Source: Endozoicomonas sp. (ex Botrylloides leachii) (GTDB lineage Bacteria > Pseudomonadota > Gammaproteobacteria > Pseudomonadales > Endozoicomonadaceae). From it: a stretch of DNA of 32,925 nucleotides. Positions 1 through 7,837 of this stretch are shown here, piece by piece (position 1 is the first letter of the stretch; the number at the start of each line of letters is the position of its first letter). The notes beneath the pieces were generated by a model. That model did not search any database. It was not told the DNA's origin and saw nothing but the letters and a program-made list of their open reading frames with translations. Made by a program: the position numbers and the translations under genes. The stretch spans positions 1 to 32,925 of the forward strand of contig JAQYUY010000143.1 in assembly GCA_028728195.1 (NCBI GenBank), in the 5' to 3' direction.

Positions 1-34
1 CCCCTGATCAATTAAGCGGTCAGGGGTTTTTTTT
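1..34 (+). terminator. Rho-independent terminator of an upstream gene
   Basis: The 7-bp stem CCCCTGA/TCAGGGG (1-7 and 20-26) is followed directly by a run of eight T. The gene it serves lies left of the window. It separates that gene from the flagellar operon, so the operon probably has its own promoter. Confidence 0.85.
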
Positions 35-100
35 ATGTGAAAAATTAGAGCAACGCCGTTACTTTATTCTCATTCACCTCGTGCGGGCTAGCCGAATACT

Positions 101-180
101 AGTACTGCGTTGGCGCTGTTCGCAGTAGCTCTGCTATTGCTCATCATTCCGACGGGTTCTCTAGTCTGACGACCCAAGCT
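101..180 (+). repeat. Dispersed non-coding repeat, copy A
   Basis: This 80-base stretch aligns without gaps to the minus strand of 14056-14135, with 58 of 80 positions identical by hand count. The best-conserved core reads CTGCTATTG.TCATCAT.CCG. With a small indel, similarity extends left to a shared CTAGCC. Copy A contains a hairpin, GCAGTAGC/GCTATTGC, with a 3-base loop at 122-140. Both copies lie between genes. I do not recognise the family. It could be an old mobile-element end, a REP-like element or a structured RNA. Confidence 0.55.
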
Positions 181-256
181 TATTACGGTAATTAGAAAAT
201 ATAATGGGTATAAAACAGTGTCTAATTACTGACTCACCGGATATTGCAATTTTTTC

Positions 257-283
257 TAAACTCTGTCAAAAGCTTGTCGATAC
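257..283 (+). promoter_or_regulatory. Candidate sigma-28 (FliA) promoter for fliE operon
   Basis: TAAACTCT (257-264), an 11-base spacer and GTCGATAC (276-283) match the flagellar sigma-28 consensus TAAAGTTT-N11-GCCGATAA at 12 of 16 positions, with exactly the consensus spacing. The site is about 43 bases before the fliE start. The fliE operon is usually an earlier class driven by sigma-54 or FlhDC, so a FliA promoter here would be a regulatory difference or a second promoter. Confidence 0.4.
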
Positions 284-325
284 TTCATTATACCTTTGTT
301 ATTAAGCTTGTAGCAGAGCTTTACA

Positions 326-670
326 ATGACTACTGAATTAGGAACTGATGCTATGGATACTTCGCCAGCTTTAGCTTCTCGGCTTATGCCATCTGTAACT
401 GAACAGCCGCAAGCTATTATGCCTTCATATTTTTCTTCTAAAGATGACGTGCCTGATTTTCACCAACTGCTAAAGAAGTCAATGGATAAGGTTAATGCGT
501 TACAGCAAGATGCTTCTGTTCGGATGCATAATGTTGATACTGGAGATTCACAAGATTTATTGGGTACTATGCTAGCTGTGCAGAAATCTGGGCTCTCATT
601 TCAGGCGTTAATGCAGGTGAGAAATAAAGTGGTATCTGCATATGAAGAAGTCATGCGAATGCAAATGTAA
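326..670 (+). CDS. fliE: FliE, flagellar hook-basal body protein
   Basis: FliE joins the MS ring to the proximal rod and is among the first substrates of the flagellar export apparatus. At 114 residues it has the family length. The C-terminal half carries the family pattern: FHQLLKKSMDKVN, then QKSGLSFQALMQVRNKVVSAYEEVMRM at the end. The N-terminal 45 residues are variable, as usual. The start is uncertain: there is no clear Shine-Dalgarno before 326, and ATG at 353 follows AGGAACT. It heads the fliE-flgA block, 62 bases before fliF and just downstream of a candidate sigma-28 promoter. Confidence 0.93.
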   Translation: MTTELGTDAMDTSPALASRLMPSVTEQPQAIMPSYFSSKDDVPDFHQLLKKSMDKVNALQQDASVRMHNVDTGDSQDLLGTMLAVQKSGLSFQALMQVRNKVVSAYEEVMRMQM

Positions 671-732
671 TACTGCACTATGATACTTGATTTAGCCTAG
701 TAGATCATGCGGACCAAGGAAGGACTGAAATA

Positions 733-2385
733 ATGGCTGAGGCAGACGTCCCAAAGGTTTCTGAAGATGCGGAGCCAAAGCAATTCCCAGAAGGCATTTG
801 GCCAAAGTATTTAGATAAAGCTAAGCAGATTTTAAAAGGTAGTAGCGGATATCAAGCAATGTTAGTCGTGCTTTTGGCAGCAGGGTTAGCGCTGTTAATT
901 GTTTCATGGCTATGGTCGCAGTCTACTGATTATCAGCCGCTTTATGGGAATCAAGAACTCTATGATGTTGCTAGTATTGTAAGCATCCTAGAGAAGGAAG
1001 GCATTGATTATCGGCTGCATCCAGTATCCGGTCAAGTCATGGTAGATGCAGGTCAACGAAGCTTGGCGCGAATGAAACTTTCTGTTGCTGGGATTCAAGC
1101 GCAAAAACCTACAGGGCTTGAGTCGCTTGAGAAACAAGAAATGGGTGCCAGCCAATTTATTGAAAACATTCGTTATCGAAAAGGGCTTGAAGGTGAGTTG
1201 GCACAAACAGTGATTAGCCTAAAGCCTGTTCGTAATGCCCGCATTCATTTAGCTATTCCCAAACGCAGCAGTTTTATACGAAGACAGGAAAAGCCAACGG
1301 CATCAGTCTTTGTTGATATTATTTCAGGATACAAGCTCAGTCATGAGCAGGTAGAAGGCATTATTAATCTGGTAGCAACCAGTATTACCAATATGAAGCG
1401 GGAAGATGTTTCTGTTGTTGATCAGTATGGCAATTTGTTATCTGCGGATGTGTTATTAAATAACAGTGCACTAGGTGAAGCCACCAAACAGCTGGACTTT
1501 AAGAATCAAGTTGAATCTCGTTATCGTCAACGCATTAGTAACTTATTAGAGCCGTTAGTGGGGCCTAATAACTTCCGAGCCCAGGTTACAGCTAGTGTTG
1601 ATTTTGAAAAAGTCGTTCAGACAGTGGAGCAGTTTGATCCCAATGCAAGTGTTTTAAGAAGTGAGCAGGGTAAAGAGAAAAAGAGTAATGGTGGCTTTGC
1701 TCGTGGTATTCCTGGCACGCTTAGTAATCAACCACCTGCCGAAAATGATGATGAAAATAATGCTGAGAATGGGCAAGAAAGTACAACGGAACAGTCTGAG
1801 TACATCCGAAATTATGAAGTTGATAAAGTAGTTCGCCAAGTTTCTAATCAGCAGGGACGGGTTACTAAGCTGAGTATTGCTATCGTTTTAAATGAAAATA
1901 GCGATGCAGCTGTAGTGCCCAACTGGGATCAAGAACGATTAGATAGCATGAGACAAATGATGATTGATGCTGCCGGCATTGATCTTGAAAGGGGCGACCA
2001 GATAAGCATTCATCTTGCCCCCTTTGTTCAGTTGGAGAATGCAGCATTAGCTGAACTACCTTGGTGGCAGCAATCTCAAACACTTTATTATGCAAAATAT
2101 GCCAGTGGTACTTTATTAGCCATATTGATTTTACTGTTTGTAATAAGACCTATGATACAGCAAGTATCATTAAAGTTTGATCCGGATGAGCTGCCAGATA
2201 TGTCTAAAACTAAAGAAAGCAATATCGAGAGCAGCACAGATAAAAAAGAACTACCTACTACAGATATGGAAGCGCCAGAGCTTGAAGATTTTGATGGCCT
2301 GATTGCTTATATGCATACCTTATCTGAAAAAGAACCGGAGCGTGTTGCGCAAGTTATTAAACTTTGGATGAACGGTAATGGATAG
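733..2385 (+). CDS. fliF: FliF, flagellar MS-ring protein
   Basis: FliF forms the inner-membrane MS ring, the platform for the rotor and the housing of the export gate. The 550 residues are the usual length. There is a first membrane helix at about 42-62 and a second at about 452-472. Between them is a periplasmic domain with the YscJ/FliF-type region (DYQPLYGNQELYDVASIV...) and an acidic/Asn-rich insert near residues 320-355. The cytoplasmic tail ends with DGLIAYMHTLSEKEPERVAQVIKLWM, the FliG-binding peptide of the family. A strong AAGGAAGG site precedes the start. Only 6 bases separate it from fliG. Confidence 0.97.
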   Translation: MAEADVPKVSEDAEPKQFPEGIWPKYLDKAKQILKGSSGYQAMLVVLLAAGLALLIVSWLWSQSTDYQPLYGNQELYDVASIVSILEKEGIDYRLHPVSGQVMVDAGQRSLARMKLSVAGIQAQKPTGLESLEKQEMGASQFIENIRYRKGLEGELAQTVISLKPVRNARIHLAIPKRSSFIRRQEKPTASVFVDIISGYKLSHEQVEGIINLVATSITNMKREDVSVVDQYGNLLSADVLLNNSALGEATKQLDFKNQVESRYRQRISNLLEPLVGPNNFRAQVTASVDFEKVVQTVEQFDPNASVLRSEQGKEKKSNGGFARGIPGTLSNQPPAENDDENNAENGQESTTEQSEYIRNYEVDKVVRQVSNQQGRVTKLSIAIVLNENSDAAVVPNWDQERLDSMRQMMIDAAGIDLERGDQISIHLAPFVQLENAALAELPWWQQSQTLYYAKYASGTLLAILILLFVIRPMIQQVSLKFDPDELPDMSKTKESNIESSTDKKELPTTDMEAPELEDFDGLIAYMHTLSEKEPERVAQVIKLWMNGNG

Positions 2386-2391
2386 GTACTT

Positions 2392-3414
2392 ATGGTTGAT
2401 ACTGATAAACAGTTAATGGTTCGACAGCCCTCAAAAAAAGATATAGCAGTATTAATGATGAGCTTAGGGGAGGAAGGAGCTGCTAGGGTTATGTCCCATT
2501 TGAGTCAGCGTGAGCTACATGACGTCAGTGCTTCTATGGCAGAAATAGAGCCTCTTCGGCGACACCAGATTCAGGAAGTATTGGGCATGTTCTTACACAC
2601 GTACCGGTTTGAAAGTGGAGTCACGGGGTCATCAAAAGGATATCTGGATAAAACTTTGAAAATAGCCTTAGGTGATAAAGAAGCAAAAACGGTCATGGAG
2701 TCTATTTTTGGAGAAGAGTCCAATAGCCTTGATCATGTAAGGTGGATGGATTCCGGTACAATTGCGGAAGTGATTACAGGGGAACACTCTCAATTGCAGG
2801 CAGTGGTTCTAGCTTATCTTGAGCCTGAGCAAGCTGCTGAAGTACTTCAACGCTTACCTGATAAATCTCATGAAGATCTATTATCTCGGGTTGCTCAAGT
2901 AGAGGAGCTTCATCCATCGGTGTTACATGAGTTAGCGGTAATGTTTGATGATAATACGGGCTTGCTGAATAAAGGTCGTAATACTTCGGTTAGTGGCATG
3001 AGGCAAGTAGCGGATATCATGAATCAGATGTCTGATGATCGTGTCCAACAGTTACTTAAGTTTTTTAAACGACAGGATCGTCAGATGGCAGATATGATTG
3101 AGCAGCAAATGTTTGTCTTTGAATATTTGATGCGGTTAGAAGATGACTCACTTACTAAAGTGGTAGCGGAAACCAGCCCTGATATCTTGGCCTTAGCGCT
3201 TAAAGGTGCAGACTCCAGAACCATGGATGCATTTTTGGCTACCATGACGAATAGGGCAGGTCGATTCTTGCAAGAAGACATTAAGAATTTGGGGGTTGTC
3301 CGGGCCAGTCAGGTAAAAGAAGCGCAAAGAGAAATGATAGAGCTTGCCAAAATGCTGGGTGAAGATGGCCAGATCAACCTAAATTTCAATACAGGTGATG
3401 AGATGATTGATTGA
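2392..3414 (+). CDS. fliG: FliG, flagellar motor switch protein
   Basis: FliG is the rotor protein of the C ring. It binds FliF through its N-terminal domain and FliM through its middle and C-terminal domains, and contacts the stator through charged C-terminal residues. The 340-residue protein has the EHPQ motif in the form EHSQ (131-134). By alignment to E. coli FliG, the torque-helix charges are kept as K271, R288, D296 and R304; one of the paired aspartates is glutamate here (E295). The arrangement of the three domains looks complete. It follows fliF by 6 bases. Confidence 0.97.
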   Translation: MVDTDKQLMVRQPSKKDIAVLMMSLGEEGAARVMSHLSQRELHDVSASMAEIEPLRRHQIQEVLGMFLHTYRFESGVTGSSKGYLDKTLKIALGDKEAKTVMESIFGEESNSLDHVRWMDSGTIAEVITGEHSQLQAVVLAYLEPEQAAEVLQRLPDKSHEDLLSRVAQVEELHPSVLHELAVMFDDNTGLLNKGRNTSVSGMRQVADIMNQMSDDRVQQLLKFFKRQDRQMADMIEQQMFVFEYLMRLEDDSLTKVVAETSPDILALALKGADSRTMDAFLATMTNRAGRFLQEDIKNLGVVRASQVKEAQREMIELAKMLGEDGQINLNFNTGDEMID

Positions 3415-3508
3415 TTTTTTTTGAATGATTTTTTTCTTAAGACTGTCAGTATTTAGTCGATAAATTATTGGAAGGAAGTTTTCATCGTTTAATGGAAGGC
3501 AAGATGGC

Positions 3509-5245
3509 ATGAGAACCAGAGGAAAAATCTGGAATCCGGGTGCAGCGACTTTTCAACGTGTTTGCTTTCCTGGCTATGGTGATGACCAATCTGACAGGCA
3601 GCAGGTTATGCCAGCGCAGCGGTCACCTGATCAGGAACAGGCATATGATAAGTCATTCGCTGATAGGGTAAACAGGGTTGATCGGGCTGTAACAATAAAT
3701 AGAGGCGATTATGTATTACCAATGCATAATCAAATACATATTGAACCAGAATACAAGGAAACCGCTGTTCCAAGTGAACCCCTATTTGGTTCAAGTAGTT
3801 TTGTATCACAAGAGGTAGCGTCTACCCATCTATCTTCTAGATTAGACATTAAACCAGAGGTTGCTCAAATGCCGCCAAATTACGCTTCTCCTATGCAATA
3901 TGCAGAAAACTATTCACAGTCATTAGACAGCGATAGTCGTATTACATGCGATGAGTTGTCTATGCCTAAAAAAGAGTCTGTTCCAGCGCAGCAAGAGATA
4001 CATAATATAATGCAGCGTGAGATAAAATGCCTGGGAGAGCAGTTAACGGCAACACTAATAAGTAGTGTCAATGCCCTAGTTAAAGGACAGCAAGAGGTTT
4101 CACCCGAGTCTTCTATTCCAATCTCAGCCACATTGCCACAGGATCACAGATCACGCACTAATGAAACTGGGCGGGTACAGGTTGCAAAAATTGATAGTGA
4201 CAGTGTGAGTTCTTATGAGCAAAAAACGCTACAAGCTAATAAACCGTTGTCTTTTTATGCAAACTCACATGTGCCTAAAGGGGTGGCAACAAGCTATCAA
4301 TCATCTGGTAACCGACATAAAGTCGCTAAGGCATTGGAAGAAAAGCTATGCATATCATTACCTGGGGGCGCAGAGTCTTCCTTTGAATCAGGTAATCTTC
4401 TAGGGACGTCAAAAGTAAAGGAAAAAGTTACTGATAGTGAGCTGAATAATGTGTCTCAATCGAGCAATTGGCAGCAACAGTTTGGTTTATTGAAGCCTTT
4501 TATACAGACGATGTGCCAAGAATTTATTCAAGAGGAGCTACAGTCTTTTCGTGCCGAGTTAACGGAGATGATAAAAGAAAAAGTTCAGCCTACAGTCATT
4601 AGTCAAGATCACAGTAAAGAATCTACTGATGCATTGACTAAAATGAATAGCGCTCAACAAGACAAAGGTGACAGCATAAAAGCAGCAGAACCTTCTGAAT
4701 CGACTGAAAATCATACAGAGTCTACTCTGATTAAACAAACCTCTGATAATGTTAGCCGGTTAGGGTGTTTTTCAGAAGCAGGCGCTGTTGCATATCGACA
4801 TCTCCGGAAAAACCCTGAAAAAGTAATAAGATTTCAGCAGAAAATCACAGCAAGCAATAAGCAAGAAAAAGATGTGCCAAAGCATTCTAAGAAAATAACA
4901 GTAGCTCAAGGCAGTATAAAAAGACTTAGAGAACAACTTAATATGCTTGTTCATGATGGATCGCAGTTCTTTGTTACAAGTAATGAAAAAAAAGTTACGA
5001 AAGATAATCAACAGGCAGAGGAGGCTAATACGCTTAAGAAAAATTCGTTAGCCCCAGAGCTTGAGGTAAGTGAAGCAACAGCGCAGACAGGTTTGAACAG
5101 CCATGAAGCTATTGCGAAATATAAAAGGGTGCATGCACATAATATAGCCGAACCGGCTAGCAATGATAAGCCGACTTGGCGATGGGGGGGGAGTAGTCCG
5201 AGAAGTACCGTAAACCTTTTTTCAAAAGTTAAGCCAACGCTGTAA
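3509..5245 (+). CDS. Unrecognised protein with a FliH-like N-terminus
   Basis: I do not recognise this 578-residue protein. It starts MRTRGKIWNPG, and its residues 6-22 share K-I-W-x-P-G-x4-Q-R-x2-F-x-G with the first residues of FliH encoded just downstream, at the same positions. In FliH the N-terminal tryptophan-containing peptide is known to dock on FliN and FlhA, so a similar docking role is inferred. The rest is Ser/Gln/Glu/Lys-rich and probably disordered, apart from two possibly helical stretches (about 162-194 and 320-360). A basic, potentially helical segment lies at 435-485, and the C-terminus contains WRWGG. I see no membrane segment, signal peptide, FliH C-terminal domain or FliK-type C-terminal domain. 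It sits between fliG and fliH in the same direction. The ATG overlaps the stop of a 6-codon ORF (3492-3512) by ATGA, and GGAAGG lies 9 bases upstream. Confidence 0.8.
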   Translation: MRTRGKIWNPGAATFQRVCFPGYGDDQSDRQQVMPAQRSPDQEQAYDKSFADRVNRVDRAVTINRGDYVLPMHNQIHIEPEYKETAVPSEPLFGSSSFVSQEVASTHLSSRLDIKPEVAQMPPNYASPMQYAENYSQSLDSDSRITCDELSMPKKESVPAQQEIHNIMQREIKCLGEQLTATLISSVNALVKGQQEVSPESSIPISATLPQDHRSRTNETGRVQVAKIDSDSVSSYEQKTLQANKPLSFYANSHVPKGVATSYQSSGNRHKVAKALEEKLCISLPGGAESSFESGNLLGTSKVKEKVTDSELNNVSQSSNWQQQFGLLKPFIQTMCQEFIQEELQSFRAELTEMIKEKVQPTVISQDHSKESTDALTKMNSAQQDKGDSIKAAEPSESTENHTESTLIKQTSDNVSRLGCFSEAGAVAYRHLRKNPEKVIRFQQKITASNKQEKDVPKHSKKITVAQGSIKRLREQLNMLVHDGSQFFVTSNEKKVTKDNQQAEEANTLKKNSLAPELEVSEATAQTGLNSHEAIAKYKRVHAHNIAEPASNDKPTWRWGGSSPRSTVNLFSKVKPTL

Positions 5246-5271
5246 GTTGTTCAGCTGATAAGGATAGCGCG

Positions 5272-6051
5272 ATGAAGAATAAGGTTAAAATATGGGAGCC
5301 AGGCTCAATAGGCTATCAACGATTTCAATTTTTTGGCTCTTCTCAGGAATCAAAAAATCAAGAAAGTATTGGTGATGATGCTGATCTGGTTTCAGAAGAT
5401 GTTACGCCGCTTTCTCCAATTTCACAAGAACTCGATACCGTATCAGAACAGAGCGCGAGCCAAGTAGATCAGGAAACCGGTTTCTCTGTAGAAAAGCACT
5501 TGGAAAATATTACTAAGGAAAGTTACCAGAGAGGATATGAAGAAGGACGTAGGCTGGGTTTTGATGAGGCTATCCAGCAAGCATTAAAGCAGACACATCA
5601 GATTTCTGAGAACCAACAGCAGTTGGCGTCATCACTTGCAGTTCAAATGCAAGGCATCCAAGCACAAACAGTTAATAACAAGGAACAGATGGCTACTTGG
5701 CTGGGAGCACTTGTTGAAGAAGTGTGTCGTCAAGTCCTCCGTAGGGAAATTCAAACAAGTCCTGAGCACATTATTCGGGTAATTAAAGATACATTGATGC
5801 TCATTCCTAATGAGTCGGAATACGTCATTCATGTTAGCGAGAATGATGCGGAATTATTAAGCAGAATAGTACCTGATTTAGGCGTCCATTGGCATATGAT
5901 GCCATCGAGTGAAATAGCCTCCGGTGATTGTTTAATTGTTGCTAAAGACTCTGAAGCTGAAGCAAAAATGGATGTTAGATTAGAAGAGTGTCTGGATATT
6001 ATAAAAGAGTCATTGCCAGCCATGATAACCTCTGAACCCTCAGAGGCGTAG
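5272..6051 (+). CDS. fliH: FliH, negative regulator of export ATPase
   Basis: FliH binds FliI as a dimer, restrains its ATPase activity and tethers the FliI-substrate complex to the C ring and FlhA. The 259-residue protein has the N-terminal docking peptide KIWEPG (6-11), a variable acidic linker to about 80, and a glycine-spaced helix YQRGYEEGRRLGFDEA of the type seen in FliH. A long Gln-rich coiled coil follows. The FliI-binding C-terminal domain contains VEEVCRQVLRREIQ and the segment ending ...DCLIVAKDSEAEAKMDVRLEECLDII. The gene is 26 bases after the FliH-mimic gene and 24 before fliI. Confidence 0.92.
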   Translation: MKNKVKIWEPGSIGYQRFQFFGSSQESKNQESIGDDADLVSEDVTPLSPISQELDTVSEQSASQVDQETGFSVEKHLENITKESYQRGYEEGRRLGFDEAIQQALKQTHQISENQQQLASSLAVQMQGIQAQTVNNKEQMATWLGALVEEVCRQVLRREIQTSPEHIIRVIKDTLMLIPNESEYVIHVSENDAELLSRIVPDLGVHWHMMPSSEIASGDCLIVAKDSEAEAKMDVRLEECLDIIKESLPAMITSEPSEA

Positions 6052-6075
6052 CCACTTTTTTTAGGAACTGCTTAG

Positions 6076-7416
6076 ATGGATGATAATGGCCGCTTCGCTT
6101 TATCAAGTCGCTTACAGTCTGTACCTATCGCAAAAATTTCAGGGAAAATTATTTCTATTCGTGGCCTGCTTCTGGAAGCAGTTGGTCTGAAGGTTCCTGT
6201 AGGACAACTTTGTAAAATTATCCAGAAAAGTGGTGAAGAAACAGAGGCTGAAGTTGTTGGCTTTAATGGTAAACATCTTTTTTTAATGTCTCTGTCGAAT
6301 ACTATTGAGGGGATAGCTGCTGGCAATCAGGTCACGCCATTGCCTATCAGCTACAGGGTACCCGTAGGAGACCAACTGATAGGCCGAGTAATTGATGCAT
6401 TAGGCGTACCATTAGATGGTCGCCCGCTTTTGCTTACTGAGTCTATTCCGTTGTCACCAGCTCCTTTAAACCCTCTGGCACGGCAACCTGTTAGTCAGCC
6501 TTTGATGGTAGGTATTCGAGCTATTGATAGTTTATTGACCCTTGGTAAAGGACAACGAGTTGGTTTATTTGCTGGCAGCGGCCTTGGGAAAAGCACATTA
6601 CTTAGTATGATGACGCAGTACACAGAGGTTGATGTAACAGTGATTGGTTTGATTGGTGAGCGCTCTCGGGAAGTTGGAGAACTTGTTAATAAAACGCTTG
6701 GTGTTGATGGGCTCAAGCAGGCTGTTGTCATTGCATCTCCTGGCGATGAGTCGCCTGTCAGGCGTGTTCGTGCTGCACTTTATTGTCATTGTATAGCTGA
6801 ATATTTTCGTAATCAGGGAAAATCAGTTCTGTTATTAATGGATTCGCTGTCTCGCTTCGCTCAGGCATTGCGAGAAGTTGCTTTAGCAGCAGGTGAAACA
6901 CCTGCTTCGCGCGGTTTTCCTCCTTCAGTTTTCAGTCGTATCCCTTTATTAATAGAGCGCGCAGGTCCGGCTATCGGAAGTGGTTTTATATCGGCAGTTT
7001 ATACTGTTTTGGCAGAAAGTGATGATATGAATGATCCTATAGTCGATTGTGCGCGATCGGCTTTGGACGGCCATATTATTTTGAGTCGTTCCCTTGCTGA
7101 AAGAGGACACTATCCAGCTATTGATATTGAAAAATCCATAAGTCGTGTGATGACTAATGTGGTGTCTCAAAGTCACCATAACAGCGCCCTAAGCTTTCGT
7201 CGCTACCATGGGAAGTACCATGAGTCTCGTGATTTAATGGCTATTGGTCTCTATAAAAAGGGAGTTGACCCATTGCTCGATAAAGCTATTGATTTGAATC
7301 CAGTAATGGATAACTTTTTAAAGCAGTCAAGTCATGAAAAAACGCAAGCTACAGACAGTATCCGTCAACTTGATGAGCTGGTTCAGCCAAAGAGCGTTAT
7401 ACCAGAAGCTAGCTAA
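6076..7416 (+). CDS. fliI: FliI, flagellar export ATPase
   Basis: FliI is the F1-beta-like ATPase that energises and primes type III export of flagellar subunits. The 446 residues include Walker A GSGLGKST (167-174), GERSREV (194-200) and Walker B VLLLMD (251-256), followed by SLSRFAQALREVALAAGE. This is the flagellar/type III branch rather than F1. The N-terminal beta-barrel and C-terminal helical domain are both present. Its stop overlaps the fliJ start by one base (TAATG), so the two are likely translationally coupled. Confidence 0.97.
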   Translation: MDDNGRFALSSRLQSVPIAKISGKIISIRGLLLEAVGLKVPVGQLCKIIQKSGEETEAEVVGFNGKHLFLMSLSNTIEGIAAGNQVTPLPISYRVPVGDQLIGRVIDALGVPLDGRPLLLTESIPLSPAPLNPLARQPVSQPLMVGIRAIDSLLTLGKGQRVGLFAGSGLGKSTLLSMMTQYTEVDVTVIGLIGERSREVGELVNKTLGVDGLKQAVVIASPGDESPVRRVRAALYCHCIAEYFRNQGKSVLLLMDSLSRFAQALREVALAAGETPASRGFPPSVFSRIPLLIERAGPAIGSGFISAVYTVLAESDDMNDPIVDCARSALDGHIILSRSLAERGHYPAIDIEKSISRVMTNVVSQSHHNSALSFRRYHGKYHESRDLMAIGLYKKGVDPLLDKAIDLNPVMDNFLKQSSHEKTQATDSIRQLDELVQPKSVIPEAS

Positions 7417-7832
7417 TGAATATTAAGCAATTGAAAAAAAATCATGCCCTGGTAGAAAAAAAGAAAAAACTTTTAGAAAAAGAAGCCTATGAGTTAGATA
7501 AAAAAATTATTGAATTGAAAAATAATAAGCAACTTATCGAAAAGTCTTTATCGAATTGTGACAAAAAAACAGGTGATAAATTAACGCCAATAATTTGTTG
7601 GAATATTAATGATTTTTCTTCGTTAACAAGTGGGATTATTAAAATAATAACGCAACGTATTCAAGAGCAAAAAATTAGACTTGATGACCTTAACAAGGAA
7701 GTCAAAGAAAATATTGTAATGGCTGGCGGTATTGAGAGGTTGTTAATAAAAGAAGAGAAAAGACAAGCAGAGCATTTAATTTATGTGGAACGCTTAGAGC
7801 TTGAAGATTCACTTGCTAGACGAAAAGGATAA
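7416..7832 (+). CDS. fliJ: FliJ, flagellar export chaperone/stalk protein
   Basis: FliJ is a coiled-coil protein that fits in the FliI ring like the gamma stalk of F1, and escorts chaperones. This 138-residue protein is almost entirely charged, Lys/Glu-rich heptad sequence, as expected. Primary sequence conservation in the family is poor, so the call rests on length, coiled-coil character and its place directly after fliI (TAATG overlap). It is markedly AT- and lysine-rich compared with its neighbours. Confidence 0.85.
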   Translation: MNIKQLKKNHALVEKKKKLLEKEAYELDKKIIELKNNKQLIEKSLSNCDKKTGDKLTPIICWNINDFSSLTSGIIKIITQRIQEQKIRLDDLNKEVKENIVMAGGIERLLIKEEKRQAEHLIYVERLELEDSLARRKG

Positions 7833-7837
7833 AAGAA

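Noticed and set aside
228-260. Sigma-54 promoter before fliE (CAC...TTGCA)
   Set aside because: The invariant GG of the -24 element is missing and the spacing to TTGCA is one base too long.
4215-4403. Small plus-strand frames inside flagellar genes and opposite carB, tkt and recG
   Set aside because: They are out-of-frame shadows of well-supported genes and have no ribosome sites or recognisable products.
3509-5245. FliK (hook-length control) identity for the 578-residue protein
   Set aside because: Composition is FliK-like, but the C-terminal domain of FliK with its L-x-L-x-P-x-x-L-G motif is absent.
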